64,000 nt of DNA from Mesodorylaimus sp. YZB2_4 (GCA_030248295.1 JASANH010000782.1:226093-290092), one strand, 5' to 3'; positions 43,787-57,724 are shown, numbered from the stretch's first letter. Program-made: numbers and translations. The notes: generated by a model from the sequence alone, not told the origin.

Positions 43787-44290
43787 GTCATAATGATGCA
43801 GTTTGCAAGCTGGACTAAAATTATAGTTGCAGGGGCTCGAATCCAAATCAAGGCTCAAGTTTTTGTGTATATTTCTAAATTTGTGCTCAGACATGGACAG
43901 AGAAGATAAAAGAAATTGCATCTTAAAATTGTATGTCATTTCAAAAATGCACCTCATATTGATAGAGGAATCATTATTGGGGTGGTATACCATGCCGTAT
44001 AACACTGCTCTTTCTGTTGATATTTTCTTTAATTGTCACTGATAATCGCAAGCGAAATAAAATCATAGGAAATCAAGCATAACTTCTGTAAAATTTACGA
44101 GTATATTCAGAACCCAACATATTTTTAGCTAAAGTCTTCTATTCTGGGAGAATGATTATAATCTGAACTATTGATAACAATCACAAAGTAAGACTAACCT
44201 GACGACATTTATAAAATGAAAATGATAATTGATCATAATTATGCAAAAATATACCTGACCCTTTCGTATCACTATTCAGATTTGATGTAT

Positions 44291-47200
44291 TCAGGCATAA
44301 TGGTGTTGGTGACCCGGGTGAACTTTCTCCAGTTCCATCTCGCCATTGGTGTCTCTCTGAAAACCGAATTTGTCATATAATACAAATTATCATTATCTGT
44401 TCGACACATCGATGAAGTTTTATGAGATTACCGAAAACTGTTTTGAGAAGACGGTAAAGAAATTTTAGGCAGCTGGCGCTACAGATTTCATTAAGCGCTA
44501 CAGCATAAGTGATTTGAATTTCAAACTAGTTTCCCGCTAAAGGTCATATATTGAGGAGACTCCGGCACTGCGCTGCCGCACTTCCCACAGATGTGACAAT
44601 GCAAGCGGCAGTGTCATGAGAAGTTTTGGCGGGAAACGTGTTTCGAATTATGTGTTATCAGATAGTACCATGCAGGACCTAGCCACAGTGCAGAGGTGGA
44701 TACCTTGGCCAAGTAGAGTTGTCCGTGTTCCAAATCTGGCGTCTCGCTGGGCAGCTCCCAGAAATCTTCGTCATCATAGTAAGACGGCTCGTCCAATTGG
44801 ATCCAGATGGGCAATCTCAATACGAGACCAGTGATCAACCCGCCCCCGATAGCGATGCCCAGAGTGGCGCCCAAACCAGCGAACTGGTAGCCAGTTTGAG
44901 CCAAGGCTGTACGACCATCTTTCATGAGTGGGAACACTTCGTAGAGGCTGAAATCGGGTGGGCGTGAAATTGAGACCAGAATCAGTGCCATCTTCCCACG
45001 AACTTACTTATGACCATAGACTTCGTGCGATGCGAAGGCGCTGACAATAGCGCCAACAATGGCGGCCAGTACACCCGGTATGCCGTGCAGGTTGTGCACG
45101 CCGCACGTGTCGTGTATGCCTAGCTTACGAGCCATGAATGGCTAAAAAGGAGTGATTCTCAACCATCCTATCGCCGAATGACCCATGCCTTACTGTTATA
45201 AATTTGTACCCAATAACTGATATTACACCCGCAATCGAGCCCACTATCAAGGCTCCGAATGGTTGAATCATCAAATTAGCACTGGTACCAATCGCGACAC
45301 CACCCGCCAAGGTCGAATTTTGAATGTGCACCTGAAAAAGATCAAAACTTTTGTCGCTGTCTGAATTTATCAAAACAAAGAAAAGTCTACGAGACAACTC
45401 ACCATATCGAATTTGTTTTCATGATTCACCAGTGATGATATGGCGTACGAGACCAGGCAGCAGGCTGCCAAGGAAATGTAAGTGTTTAAAACGGCTCGAT
45501 GACGCTGATCCCCTTGCAATAAGCCGCCATTGAAACTCGGCCAGAATACCCATAAGAAAATCGTACCTGCAAGAAATTAAAGGTTGCTGATAAAAGCAAT
45601 CAACATTTTTCACTGGGTCCAGTTTTGTGACAGTGCATATAGGGGTACAAAATCTAAACTTTGGTCTTTCATAATCCTGTAGTCAGCATTTTTCAGGGAA
45701 CAGTTTGTGTAAATTTACTGCGTGCTTCTTGACTAAATCGAATTTTGAACTTTGTAATTCGCGCGCAATGTCATAGGAGTGACGAAAAGTTGATTGAAAC
45801 TTGGCTCTTTTTACGATGCGCGAAATTCGAAATTTGCGCATATTTAGAACTGTAGCATCCATTGTTCAGAATATCTTTCCTAAATTGCAATGCGGTCTGG
45901 GCGCAATACACTTCGTTTCAGACTTGTCTCATTTCTTTCTACCTCGCCCCCTGAATGCTTCGGCTGTGCCCTTTCGCGCCTGACGCCGAACCCTGTCTAA
46001 AGTCAGTCATTCGCTGTTTTTTTCCCAGCCGCTTCTCCATCCATCTTTACACTCTCTATTCGCTTAGGTATTCCAAGCAAATGCGCCAGCACGTGGTTCG
46101 ACAACGAATGCATCAATGCCAAACTGGGGAAGCCAGTTTTCTTTGAAAGATTTACGACTGCACGTGGCATCGTCTCTGCCACCCAGATCCGCGCCAACTG
46201 GCCACATTGGCAGTCGAGCTGTGAGCGAGCGAGAAATGACACTCTATGCGTCTTATCTCGATCGCTTCATCGGCCCTCTACCCGGATAAAATCTGTACAT
46301 ACCAATCAAAGTGAGTCCTTAGAGTCACTTACCAATCATAGCGAAGATGTCCGAACTATACGAGGAACCTTCGCGAGAATGACCGACTTGACCTTTGCGG
46401 TACATTACTCTGGCCACTGTCAACCCGAAGTACGCTCCGAATGCGTGCACTGTCATCGAGTCGCCAGCGTCCGTTACCTGTGCAGTAGTGCAAAATAAGG
46501 CGATGCAAGAATGCACAGAACAGATGCAGTGTAAAGATACTGTACTGTGCGGTATGCCTGGCATGCGGTTCTGAAGGTCTTCCCCCCCAACATTAGTACA
46601 TTAGTGCACGCTTTGACATTTGCAAACAATAAAGCGCCTTTTTCCAAGACAACTTACCGACCATAATCCAAACAGAATGAACTCGTTGATTGAGTAAAAC
46701 ACCACTTCGAACAATCCCATTATGATGTACTGTTCTGGGCTCAATTTCCCCAGCAATGCTCCCATTGATATGAGCACAGCTGCTGCACCGAAATCGCTCG
46801 TGATCAGTCTAAAAGCCATCATAACCATAAAAGGCATGGTAGGTGGTACATATACAAGAAGAATACACTACTACTGTACATAAGAAGTTGAATACATCAG
46901 TATGCGCACAGGGTGGAACCTAATTTTGGCCAGTAGTGTATATGCACTTACTGTGGCACCCCGATTTGAATATACCCTTCATGAATATCGAAAAATCCTT
47001 CAACCAGCATGCCCCATTGGATGACGAATGCGGCCAGGACGAAGTTAATGCCAACAGCAGAGAAGCCATATCGTTTTAGGAATGTCATCAAAAACCCGAA
47101 ACCAATGAACATCATGACGTGGATATCTTGGAACACTAAAATTATGACTTGTCAGTGTTAGTGTGACATTTTAAAATTTCATGAAAATGAAATGCAAAAT

Positions 47201-48396
47201 TTCATAGAACGAAAAATACATGGAAAACTTTGTGCAAGATCCAAACTTTCTATGTTTTGCATTTTGCATTTTGAATTTTTGAAAATGCCGCCATTAATTA
47301 GTGCCTGAGCATCGCTTCTGTATTGCGACAATATGACGCACACCTAGCTACATTGAAATGCAGATCTGGGCTAGGCGTTTGCTCCACTCTATGTGCGCAC
47401 TTATCAGCGAGTGTTCGACTCCCGCTCGCGTAAATCTTTTTGTGTAATGTGGTAAAATATGATGATTATGTGTGACCACAGACTACGAGTTTGGGTACAG
47501 GCTGCGCAGAGGACTCAGAGTCAAGGCTCACATGCTGACAGGTGGCAAAATTTGCATGTCTGAAGAACATGCAAATTCTCCCGCCAATTTTGAATTTGAA
47601 CAAGGTCAGAGGCTCAGACATGTGCAGTTAGCTCGGTGACAATCAGTCGCATGTTATGAGCGTACACTGAGCACTGAGGCAAAGTACACTTACTGGGATA
47701 ATAGCTCTCCATGGGCGCTGTGGTTTCATTGTGGGCATGCGATGGAACCGTGGAGGTGGTGATCCTCAGATCATCGGGATGGGCGTGCAAAGCTGATTGC
47801 AATTGATCGTACACCTTTGATCTTATCGGATCAGCTTGTTCTCCATATCGAACGAATACAGCAAATAAAACAATGAATAAAATTTCCAGGAGGATCATCA
47901 AAATTCCAAATTTTCTCACATATAATGCTTGCGCCCACGATGAACCCGGCCCACGTTCACGCAAATAACGAACATGATCGGCCATATTTTTATTCAAATT
48001 ATTATTATTGCCAATGTCTACTTGACCATTCACTGTCGCCTTCTCTTTCGATCCTGCAATTGCGCCGACGCCCGTACCGACTCGATTGCGTCTTTGCTCG
48101 ACACCGCTCGAATGCCTGTTTGGCGAGTTCGTGCTCAAATGATCGAAATCCGCACCACTCGCTACGCCACTTGACGATGAGAAATGATAGGGCGTCGAGT
48201 GCGAGATTGGCGAAGCGAATGAAGAAGGCGCAGGAGCGTCAGAGACGCTACCGAAAGTACCACCGCCTCCTTTCGCACCGTCTCCAGCAGCACTCGTTGG
48301 TGGCGCCGAATTGATGACAGCCACATTCCCCCTTTCGTCATTACCGTTCTCAACTTGATACTGCCGCCCAAAGGCATTCTCGCTCGTCGAATGCAT
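44291..48396 (-). CDS. Rh-family ammonia/ammonium (and possibly CO2) channel
   Basis: Nine exons on the minus strand join in phase to 642 aa: 48396-47694, 47135-46952, 46808-46658, 46477-46333, 45566-45403, 45331-45194, 45141-45008, 44947-44704, 44356-44291. The first ATG in frame is at 48396; a leading open stretch upstream has only a GTG and ends in an acceptor-like CCAG, so a 5' UTR exon is possible. Rh signatures are [39 protein letters not shown] and [11 protein letters not shown]. His357 and His514 match the twin pore histidines of the Amt/Rh fold. TM1 begins at about residue 162, after an unusual Ser/Gly/Asn-rich cytoplasmic extension. The first loop has an N-glycosylation site (NET), usual for Rh glycoproteins. 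The last exon (21 codons) is the least certain. The gene faces VARS tail to tail. Confidence 0.93.
47407..47429 (+). pseudogene. tRNA T-arm-like fragment in Rh intron 1
   Basis: GCGAG, a TGTTCGACTCC loop and CGCTCGC give a perfect T-arm stem-loop. The upstream 40 bases do not form the other arms. Same class as the fragments in the VARS introns. Confidence 0.4.
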
Positions 48397-51300
48397 TCCT
48401 GGTACGGGTAAGATAAAAACCACGCCGCCCAGCCCAGCTAAGATGCAAGATAAGACTATGTCAAAGATTATTAATCACTAGTCGCTGGTAAACACTCGAT
48501 TAGGTCTAGCTAGCGAACAAGCCATGCGCGCACCACGTGCCGACTAGCTCCGGGCTGTTCTCCTGTTAGCCGTGCACTCTCAATGTACCCGACTTCCAGG
48601 TGTCAGCCAAGGTCAACCTAGGCCAGCGACGCTCACATGTCGATCACGATATCCTTCCAACTTTTGACTGCTTTCAATCATTTTCATTTCGTACGCAGCA
48701 GAGAACTGCACGGCTAACAGAAAAATTACTTTAAAGACTGATAGCTGAAATTCTAGCTTCTTGGTTTTTTGATGAAAAAATGCAGGTACCTCCTGCTATT
48801 GAGGTGCAGGCGCAGGTGTCATCCTTGGTCACAGTCCAAGTCGCCCCTTCACTGCGCGAATCGACTCAAATTACTTCTAGGCGCACTTTTCTTTGGCAGG
48901 TTTCTTGGACACGAAAAAGTAACTCGAAGGTGCCCTTTTCAAGGTTTATTTAAAAAGGCACATGAAAAGCGGCGTTTACGGATTCCCGAGGGGCCAGTTC
49001 AGTCGATAGATATTGCTATGGAATTCTGAGACGCGTTGCCAACATACGGGCACGGTTGCCATGACGAATTTGAATTTTTAAAAGACTAAATAGTTTCAGT
49101 AAAGGCTTCGAACAAAAAGAGACTCATTACGAGCCGAAATGTGACAGGAAAATTTATAGTCCACGTAGAATTTGAAAAAGAAAAGGAGTGTTTTGAAAAA
49201 GTGCCAACTGCCGATTAGTCCTACACTTTGAAAGAATGATGAACTTTTTGATGGGATGCACGTGAAGCAAAGACAAAATGAATATAATCTATCAATCCAA
49301 TTCTTACAGTCGAGTCATACCAGCACAAAATCCTTGACACTTTACTTTCTGAGGCGAATTTGAATTTCGCGCTTTTTTAAACCCGGAACCACGACTTTCA
49401 CGTGGTTTTGATTGAACAAGGCCTACACTTCGGGAGATTAAGATCAGTTTTAGACTTGGGAAGATTCCGTAGTTTTCTTTGCAAGTCATCAATCAGGCGA
49501 TAAACAAGTTTGGACGAACCTGGACAAAATTTATGCAAACGGTTTCTTCCATATATTGAGAGAAAAATGGTAGTAAAATTTTTTACTAAATCTAAAAAAT
49601 GCTGGACTTCTTAAAATTCAACAGATTGTCACTAATTGCACCTCGCGCTCGATTTTCCACAAAAAAATCTAAAAATTACAAGTGCGAATCAAAATTCGAG
49701 AATTGCAGGGCTACAAGGAAAATTAAAACAAAATGTTGGAGCAAAAATTCTTCAAGCCGCCATTCTCAACTCAACTCCCGTCCGTGTACAGTTTTTCTGC
49801 ACATTTCGTTTTCAAGCTACGGAAGCTTTTTAGAATGAGAACACTGCGAAAACTGTACCGTTGTCCCTGGCAACAGTCTGTCGTGAGCCATTAGGGGTGA
49901 TAATTAAAAGACAATCAATCATTTCAAATGCAACTTTGAGTAAAACTTTTTCATAACCAGCAGGTTTTAAAATTTTAAATTCGCTTCCGACATCTTGGTG
50001 GCACAAAATTTCTTCATAATTTTCCATTAAATTTTTCTAGTTAACTAAAGATTTTTGAAATTCAGTGCGAATAGTAACAAAATGCGGACAAAAATCACAA
50101 AAAATATGCAAGGTAGAACAGTCGTTCGGCAAATTTCGGAAACAACTAAATTTAAGGTTTCAAAAAAATTTTTTGCAAAGTTTCAGTGATTTGAAAAAAC
50201 AACGTAAGTTAGACAAATGTGAGCAGCAAAGAATTAGAGCTCCATATGTTTTTGACGATGATACAAAAAAGTAGAAAACAAAGTCATATAGAATGCAAAA
50301 TTTAATAAATCCTACAATTGTCAAAAGTGGGGTGGAAAATCCAAAAAAAGGTTCTTCCAAAGTTACCCCGCTGCAGAAGTTGCATCATAGATCAATCCAT
50401 TTCTCAATCAATAAATTCTATCAATCAATAATCAAAAATTGATCAATCGATATTGATCAATTTTTTATGAAGCCAAAAGCCAAAATGATTTCCATCACAT
50501 AATAAAACTCAAATTCTGACCAGTAAATCTGCTTTCGCATTTCGAACATCAAATATCCTCTAATCCATGACTCTCGACTTTGACATCACCAGCTCGCATT
50601 CGGAATTGGGTACATATCGGAGCTGTGGACGCGAGAACGGCCTTTGCACACCCCGCAGTGATTTCCTATTGCGCGCTGCCGTGCGATTACTTGAAATTTA
50701 TCACATTCCTTTTCCTATCGAACATGACACGCCTCGACATGCGCGTGGCATGGCATAACCAGCTCGGTTTTTCGGATGGTCGACTCATTAATCTTCGTTT
50801 TATTTCAAAGCATAAAACATAAAAGAAGGAGACAACGCCTCAAACTTGATAAGCCACACAGGTTTTAAATTTTAGGAATATTAGCGACTACGAGTGTGAG
50901 TGTTCGACTGAAGGAGACTGGCACTGGTAATCGTCGAGTAGGCGTTTCGAAACGCTATCTGAACCACGATCGACTTGCGATGGAAATACTGGCGTGCAAA
51001 AGAGAGGCAGTATCAAACACTCAGATTGAGAGTATAGAGTAAAACTTTGCAAAATTTGAAGACTTGAAGAATTTGTAGATTTCCCGCAAAATCTAAAATT
51101 TAAAAGTTTGAATTAGAAGTTAACTCAAAGAAATCAGCAGCGAAATGTGAATCAGCTGCATTGTCACAGGTCGAATTTTAAATTTTACTTGACAGGTCCT
51201 CGTCGATTGTCCAAGAGAACATCTCTTACGTTTTGGGTAGTTTTTACGCAGGAAAATGGCTAAAGAGATTTTTTACGATGGTTATCTCGTAGATCCTGTT

Positions 51301-52329
51301 AAAAATGCGACGAAACACTAATAAAAACAAGGTTTATTAGACTTTTCTCAGTAGACCATTTCACAGGCCCAATACCACTCAAAATTTGAATTTCCCGCTG
51401 GAAGCTACTTATGACAGTTTGACATAAACGAAAAGCCCCTCATTGCAAGGCCTGTGCGCACGGTTGCACTTCAAAGGAAAGGTTTTTATGCAGAAAAGCA
51501 GCAAAACTTGGCAACGTTTATGAAAAGAAGTGAATCAAAAAGTCAGAAACGGAAAAAAATATTGATAGAATAAAGCAGGTAACTTCTCACAATAAAACGC
51601 GCATAGGCTTGTGGCCGGTGTAAGGGATTTTTCATCCATGAAAATGTCATAAGCAGCTGCTGAAGGGATATTCAAATTTTGAAAACGTCTGCGCGATTCG
51701 AAAGTTTAAACTTTTCGATGCGTTTCTGGGTCTTCAGGGGAGCTTAGCGCAGCATTTGTGCAGATGTGTTATTTATCACAGCCCACTTCCATAGCATCGA
51801 ACAATTTGGCTACAGTGGCCACTTCCTACTTTTTACCCTCTTTACTTCTACCAGCGGGATCAGCGCACTCGACGCCCTCTTCTACCTGCTTATCACCATC
51901 GCTTTCGCTGAGGATTTTTCTCACACCACACCTTGGCCCCTAGCACCAGCGTTAGATCAAGCGTTCCCCATCGTTCTTCGATGGCTTTGATCTCATTTGC
52001 GGACACAACTGCCTCGACTGCAATGCATTCTTCATTGGAGAGACGGATCATCTGAGCACTTTTTCAGTAGCATTTGTCAGATGCCATACTGCGTCGTCTT
52101 CTGGGGCTATCTCGATCGTTTTCTTCCCAGTGCACAAGAGGCGCTGTCGGTTATCTTACAAAATAATCCATATAACCTGTAATCGAATGGGTTAGTACCA
52201 TGTCATGAAGTCAGAGAATCAAAACACTATGCAGAAAATCCCTTAGACTGCCCCTGGGGGGGCCTTATGTTTGGAAACTGCCAGAGTCCAAAGTTACCCA
52301 AGGATGGGGCTATTTCGGATGACCTATGC

Positions 52330-52500
52330 TTGGACGAAGTGAAGTCTATAATCGATGTCGGAATACTGAAATAAGTTTCATATTTAAATTTAGCACACGG
52401 ATTTTATTGGGGTAGCCAAAATTTTAGACTTCCAGCACTCACGTAAAAAAGTCAAAATTCTTGATTGCAAAGGGGACCCTTGGTGAAAATTTCCTTTTCT
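52330..52500 (+). mobile_element. Half copy (C) of the palindromic MITE
   Basis: GAAGTGAAGTCTATAATCG, TGTCGGAATACTGAAATAAG, TAGCCAAAATTTTAGACTTC and TTGATTGCAAAGGGGACCC follow the left half of the copies at 29077 and 32909. The inverted second half is missing. Confidence 0.65.
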
Positions 52501-52739
52501 CAAAAAATTGAGATACTGATACTTGATACTGTCAAAGTCAACGCAAAACGCTTCACAAAAAAGCCCCAGATTACCGTATAGCATGTTCATTTACTAAAAG
52601 CTACATAGTGTCGCAACAAACGCTTGCCACGCTTCTAATTTTGGCGTGTACGATTATGTTTTGACCTCGCATGACACACACATTGCGCGGTTTCGATCTC
52701 GAGCAGGCTGCCTGATCGACAATACTGTCGCCTGCTGTA

Positions 52740-52920
52740 GACGAACTCCAAATCTGGGCGTATCGATCGCTCCCCCACCTGCACAGTAGTGATTCCATTG
52801 TGCGCCCTAGCAAATTTGCTGCGGTCGACCACTGGCCGCTACCCCTCCCCCTCCCCCGACCGCACCTGACCACTTTTTGCTAACCCCCTCCCCCCCCCCC
52901 CAGGCTGCGGTCGACCTTTA
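52740..52920. repeat. GC-rich repeat with C12 tract
   Basis: CCCTCCCCCTCCCCCGACCG and GACCACTTTTTGCTAACCCC before a C12 run (52890-52901) parallel the stretch at 9957-10049. TGCGGTCGACC occurs on both sides of the tract (52820 and 52905). Confidence 0.5.
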
Positions 52921-53638
52921 TAGATGGCCGGTAGACAGTTGCCTGGTCAACCATCAGATCGTCCACTGGGCAACGCAATGACAGGTGACCAGGCGCACTC
53001 TCTTCCCAACCACACTCAACACAATCAGACGTCTACTTTGTATTTTTCTTTCGAATACACATTTTTCAATTTATCCTTCCTCTGTGAGCACTCACTTTCG
53101 CAGACCATAGCCCGCTAAAAAATAGTTGCAGACAAAAAGTGCAATGCCTAACCAATTGAAGCAAGGCTCGCAAAAACATAAACCAATCAGCTAAAATATC
53201 AAAGCTTCAAAAAAGAGCATTATCAGAAGTCCCATCTTTCACAAAAACCAATCAAAGGAAAAACCACGACACTACAACAAAAAATAACCGTATTTCATAA
53301 CTATTGACTTCCTCAATCCCCTGTACATTAACCAATCATATGGCGAATATTGTGCGTGCTTTCCCAATCTAGCTCACCCAGCAACCATATCCACAAAAAA
53401 TGGCAGCCCATGTCATCTATCCTATTCCAATATGACCATACAAAAAATTCCAAATTTGTTTCATCAAACGAATCTATTTAATTTTTTTCGAGACACAAAA
53501 ACGTTCATAAATTTTTCTAAATTCGAACAGCCACAACTGAATAAATCGTCCTCGACTATTCCACCGTACCATCGCTGCTCCAGATGACCAAAGTCCACTA
53601 AATCTGCCATTCTCACCCATCACACGCTTATTTTGATG

Positions 53639-56600
53639 TTACTCTTCAGCGTTTGCACGCCGACCCTGAAAAAATAGCAAAGTGTTACATTTGCAACCTA
53701 TGTATGCGGATCTAAAGGCAATATGCATAAGATCCTATTGGTTGGACCACAATATGCTAAGTGGGAGCATGGCAGTATCTGGTACCAAAATGAGATAGCC
53801 CATAAATATGACATGCCATTTGGTTGCTATGGCACCCCTTGAACAATATCCAGTGCCGTAGCTGCATAAAACTAACCAGGGGTGTGTCTGTACACACAAT
53901 ATAAACCTACATATCCACACTAAGCGGCCATTCTTAATCGCAAGCCGCCTCACAAAAAAGGTAATGGTGGGTGGGCTTAAAAAATGGCGCCACACATCAA
54001 ACTGCACTTCCTGTCTATTGCTTCTGTGGACTGACTTGTAAAGAATGGCAGTCCGAGCACTGACTCTAATTATCAATCTACAGCATTCACCTACGCAAAC
54101 TTTTCGAGCAAGATTTTCATCCTTATTAGACATTAAAGGAGCTTGTTTCAAAACCCTGACTTACGATGTGTCAGCCACTGACACTAAAAACCGAGCTGCA
54201 TCCCCTGAAAATGTGCACATGCTTCCATCTAAGTGCAAAAGACGCTACTGCTATGCAAAACGCTACGATTTAAAAATCCCGCACGAGCTGGTCGATCAGC
54301 ACATTCCGACTGCTTATTGCAACAGAACAGCAAAATATTCCAGAGTTTGATTAATTTTTTAGCGCTTTTACGGTCTCATACAAGGCGCCGAAAATGATTT
54401 TCCAGACAAAATTAGTTTACCCCCGATTATTTTCACACTGTCGCAGCACTACTAAACCAATTTCAACTGAGTTACTAATTTACGCCTGATCATCCATCCT
54501 TGCCCGAAATATTTTGCAAAATATAATCGATCTAATCAAATTTATTTCTTCTCCAGAATATTTAGCGACTCAGAAAAGGCGGGTACTTCAAAATTTGAAA
54601 CCTCAAAATGCAATCTCTCACGATCAGTTTTCCACAATTTTGCCTCGAAAGTTTTTAGTTTTTCAGGTTTTTCAGAAATTTCCCCGACTCCTTGACTATT
54701 CCAGGCTCAGCTTTCAATGAACCCTGTTTAATGTAAACAATATTTTCCACATGACTATTCTCTTTTGCTCCTTCAGATTTTTAATCTTTCAATGCTCACA
54801 AACAAAAATATTTCAAGAAACTTTCCCGCTTCAATATTTCTTAGCCAAACCGCTCCGGCTCGTAAGAGACAATCTGATTTCTTGTGACCTGCACTCAATG
54901 AACCTACGCTGCAACGCAATGTAGATTTGCGAAGGATTTTGAAATTCAAACTTTTGATCCTGTTTTCTTCTTCAACCAGATAAAGCTCGTTGCTTCTTAC
55001 ACGTAATAAATTTATTCAGAACCTTTAGAACTTCTCTTAAAACAGAACAACTATTCCTGGTTTTTAACTATTCTTCTGTGCCTCTTCTTTGGTCATTACC
55101 TTTCCAGAACAAATTATTTAGAAACCTACCCGGCCCTGGCATATCTGCTTGTTTCCTGGGCTACTAGCCGATCCTGAGCATTGACAAGCACGCGAAAGAC
55201 CCAACCCAAAGAGCACTTACACTAATCCCACACCCTTCTCTCTTAGCAACCACCATTGCTGCCTATGCACCAATTCACCACGTCCCAAAATCCAACCTTC
55301 AACACACGCCTACCTTGCGCTGATCCTCTTCTTCTTGTCGTTTTTCATAGTGTCCAAAATCATCGAATAAACTCGTCGTATGTCGATATTGATGAATAAT
55401 TTTCAAAACTTGCCTCCCTTTTTCGGGCGGTACTTCTTGCGTGTCCCTCGAATTGGTCACTGGTTTGTTTTCATTATTTTCCAATCGAATATGGCGTAAT
55501 TGAGCGTTCGGCACGTCTTTCACATAAATCCATTTCACAGTAAATTGACCCTTCCATTTATCTTGCGCCCATACCCCGCTGTTCTTACTGTAGTCCAACG
55601 GCGATGTCATTGTAGCCACGCCACAAAAATGGCCACTGCCATTGACCGAGTACAATAAAAAAATGGGTCCTTTACCTTCGCGTTCTCTATAAGCGCTATC
55701 CAAACGTTTATTGCCATGCTCGGTCGAACACCAAATACCATATTTTATCGATCGATGAATATCGTCTTCCGAATATGATTTTATCACAAAATATCGAGCT
55801 CCTTTCATCGCCAAAGAAAATTCTTTTGGATTATAATCATTTTCCAACGCCAAGAAATAATTTTGCTGCAATTTTTGAGTTGTGGAATCAATTTTCTTCA
55901 CATTTGACGATGAATTATCTATTAGTTTTGTATCGTTCGAATTGCTACTTTTCTCCGTGGCACCATTACCATTAAATTCTCCATTTTCACATTCGATATT
56001 GGCACTGGCATCAACGATGGGTTGTTGAGAGGGCGATACTTGGCCAACACTGTCCAAATTCGAGTTCGCCTTTCCTGACTTACCTGATGGCACATTCGTT
56101 GCCGATGACGAAGTCCAAACACCACTTTTCGATACATTTCTAACTAAAGCTCCACCATATGAACGCTGGGATGTCCCGGTTGTGGTTTGTTCCGCGTCTT
56201 GTTTGACAGCAGGTGCATCGGACTGTGGCGAGGATGCCGATGTCCAAAGACCATTCGCTGATTCCCCGCCATTACCACTGGTCGTATCGATGGATGATAC
56301 CGAACCAGGCAATCCCCCGATCGGGACACGACCCTTACCTTTACCAACTCCAATTAACGGACCGCTAATAATACCGCCGGAATTTGGTTTGGCAGGTTGG
56401 CCAGCAATAGTCGCCCATGATTTCTTTTTCGATTCACTAATCGATGTAACGTTCTGCTGACCCATTTGTGTTCCACTAATTACATTATTCTGAATGCCCA
56501 TATTCGATCCAACTGCGGCACCAACACTACTAACGCCTTGGCCATTTCTAGTCACTGCGACTGGCGTAATAGTATCTTCATAAATGGACATACGATTGAC

Positions 56601-57724
56601 GCCTTGCTCAAGATAGCCGAATTGTAAATTGGCGGATTGCTGAGCGTGGCCAATGTTCATTCGAATATCGCCATTCCTATTGCCGCCCACGATATCAGTA
56701 CCGATATAATGCGTGTATCCACTATCTGTTATGGGATAATAAAATTCCGAATGTTTTGACGTAGCACCGCCAGTTGTCATTGTACTACGCGGAGCTGGAA
56801 TAATCGAAGGCCCAGCCCATGCGTTATAATCGCCTCCATTCGTCGGTTGCGTTGGAAAATAATTGTAAAAAAACGAATTACTGCCAGGCCCTGGCCCACC
56901 ACCGAATAATGTCATGGGTTCAATATACTGACTACTGACTGGTGGACTAAGTCCTTGCGGATGATAATAACCAGTTGGCGGTGCCGTAGTCCAACCACCG
57001 TGATGTTCAGGCATCGCGTACGGTGAAGCAGTGTAATAGTTCGTCATATAATCGCCCTGAATCGGCGCTGGTTGCGTTGTAGTCAATGGTCCAAAACTCC
57101 CGTTGTGAGAATAGATCTAAAACATAGCCTAACGTTATGAGGATACACGAAGGCAAACCTCCCGCCGGTGCATCGCACATACAAGGTATCACGACAGGAA
57201 TGTAAAGCACTTTCCAATTAAGGCATCAATCAGAAAAGCCTGACACGAAGCCGATCGATGGAAACTGCTCTAGGATATGATTTTAGCAGTTGAAACGCCG
57301 TACTCACGAAATTGAATTCATGGTAGGAGCTGAACTGCTCGAAGATCGAATCAAAGAGATCAAAAAAGTGGCTTACACTGTGCGAACGCCATTGATCGTA
57401 ATCACCGGCCTGTAATGCGGGCCCATTCGGTATCATATCACCATTTTTTGCCGATCCGCCCATGCCGTGGCCAGATGTCGGATCAGGGCCTGAAAAATGT
57501 TGGAAAAGCAAAGAAATCAAATAAAACACACCAATTTAAACATACACGCAGAGGGTCTATGACTGCTTAGTTTATGCACCGCAGATTTCTTTCAAAAAAA
57601 TCAGCTGCAGCAAGAGTTTAGTTCGAAATCGGGATCGGAGAAACACAAGCAAAAGTGATGCAACGGGACAAGTACAAATAAGACGGAACTTACTTTGTGA
57701 ACTATCCCGACGAGGTGCAGACAT
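53639..57724 (-). CDS. YTHDF-family m6A reader protein
   Basis: Four exons on the minus strand join in phase to 657 aa: 57724-57694, 57489-57377, 57116-55314 and 53665-53639. The first exon ([10 protein letters not shown]) has the short form usual for YTHDF proteins. Residues about 49-465 are low-complexity (Gly, Ser, Asn, Tyr, Gln-rich), as expected of YTHDF proteins that join condensates. The YTH domain spans about 468-640 with [32 protein letters not shown] and [18 protein letters not shown]. The m6A-binding aromatic cage is complete: Trp510, Trp564 and Trp569. It therefore should bind N6-methyladenosine in mRNA and affect its decay or translation in the cytoplasm. The last exon, GRRANAEE then stop, is 1648 bp away and less certain. 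The large third exon has no ATG near its 5' end, which supports the upstream exons. Confidence 0.93.

Larger units (their letters stand above)
33823..44290. other. Intergenic region between VARS and the Rh gene (convergent)
   Basis: About 10.5 kb with no recognised gene. The VARS 3' UTR probably ends within the first 500 bp (an AATAAA occurs at 34330). A possible orphan exon lies at 35691-36048 and a small open frame at 40149-40373. From 36200 on there are repeats: an inverted repeat at 36328-36590, GGATCGGATC-type ends at 39190-39490 and 41818-42062 enclosing a GGGTC-ended element at 40534-41694, and a GC-rich repeat block at 42560-42910. An open frame at about 38041-38424 has no recognisable domain. 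Confidence 0.45.
48397..53638. other. Intergenic region between the Rh and YTHDF genes
   Basis: About 5.2 kb, mostly AT-rich, with no gene I can support. The promoter and any 5' UTR exon of the Rh gene lie in the first part. It holds a small stem-loop at 50434-50465 (14-bp AAAAATTGATCAAT arms), a half copy of the palindromic MITE at 52330-52500, and a GC-rich repeat with a C12 tract at 52740-52920. The last few hundred bases are the probable 3' UTR of the YTHDF gene. Confidence 0.45.

Noticed and set aside
48397-48423. Upstream start of the Rh protein (GTG)
   Set aside because: The frame is open there but has no ATG; the sequence CTTACCCGTACCAG looks like an intron end, so the ATG at 48396 was used.
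54045-54350. 101-codon plus-strand frame within the last YTHDF intron
   Set aside because: No recognised domain, and it lies on the opposite strand of an intron with no splice support.
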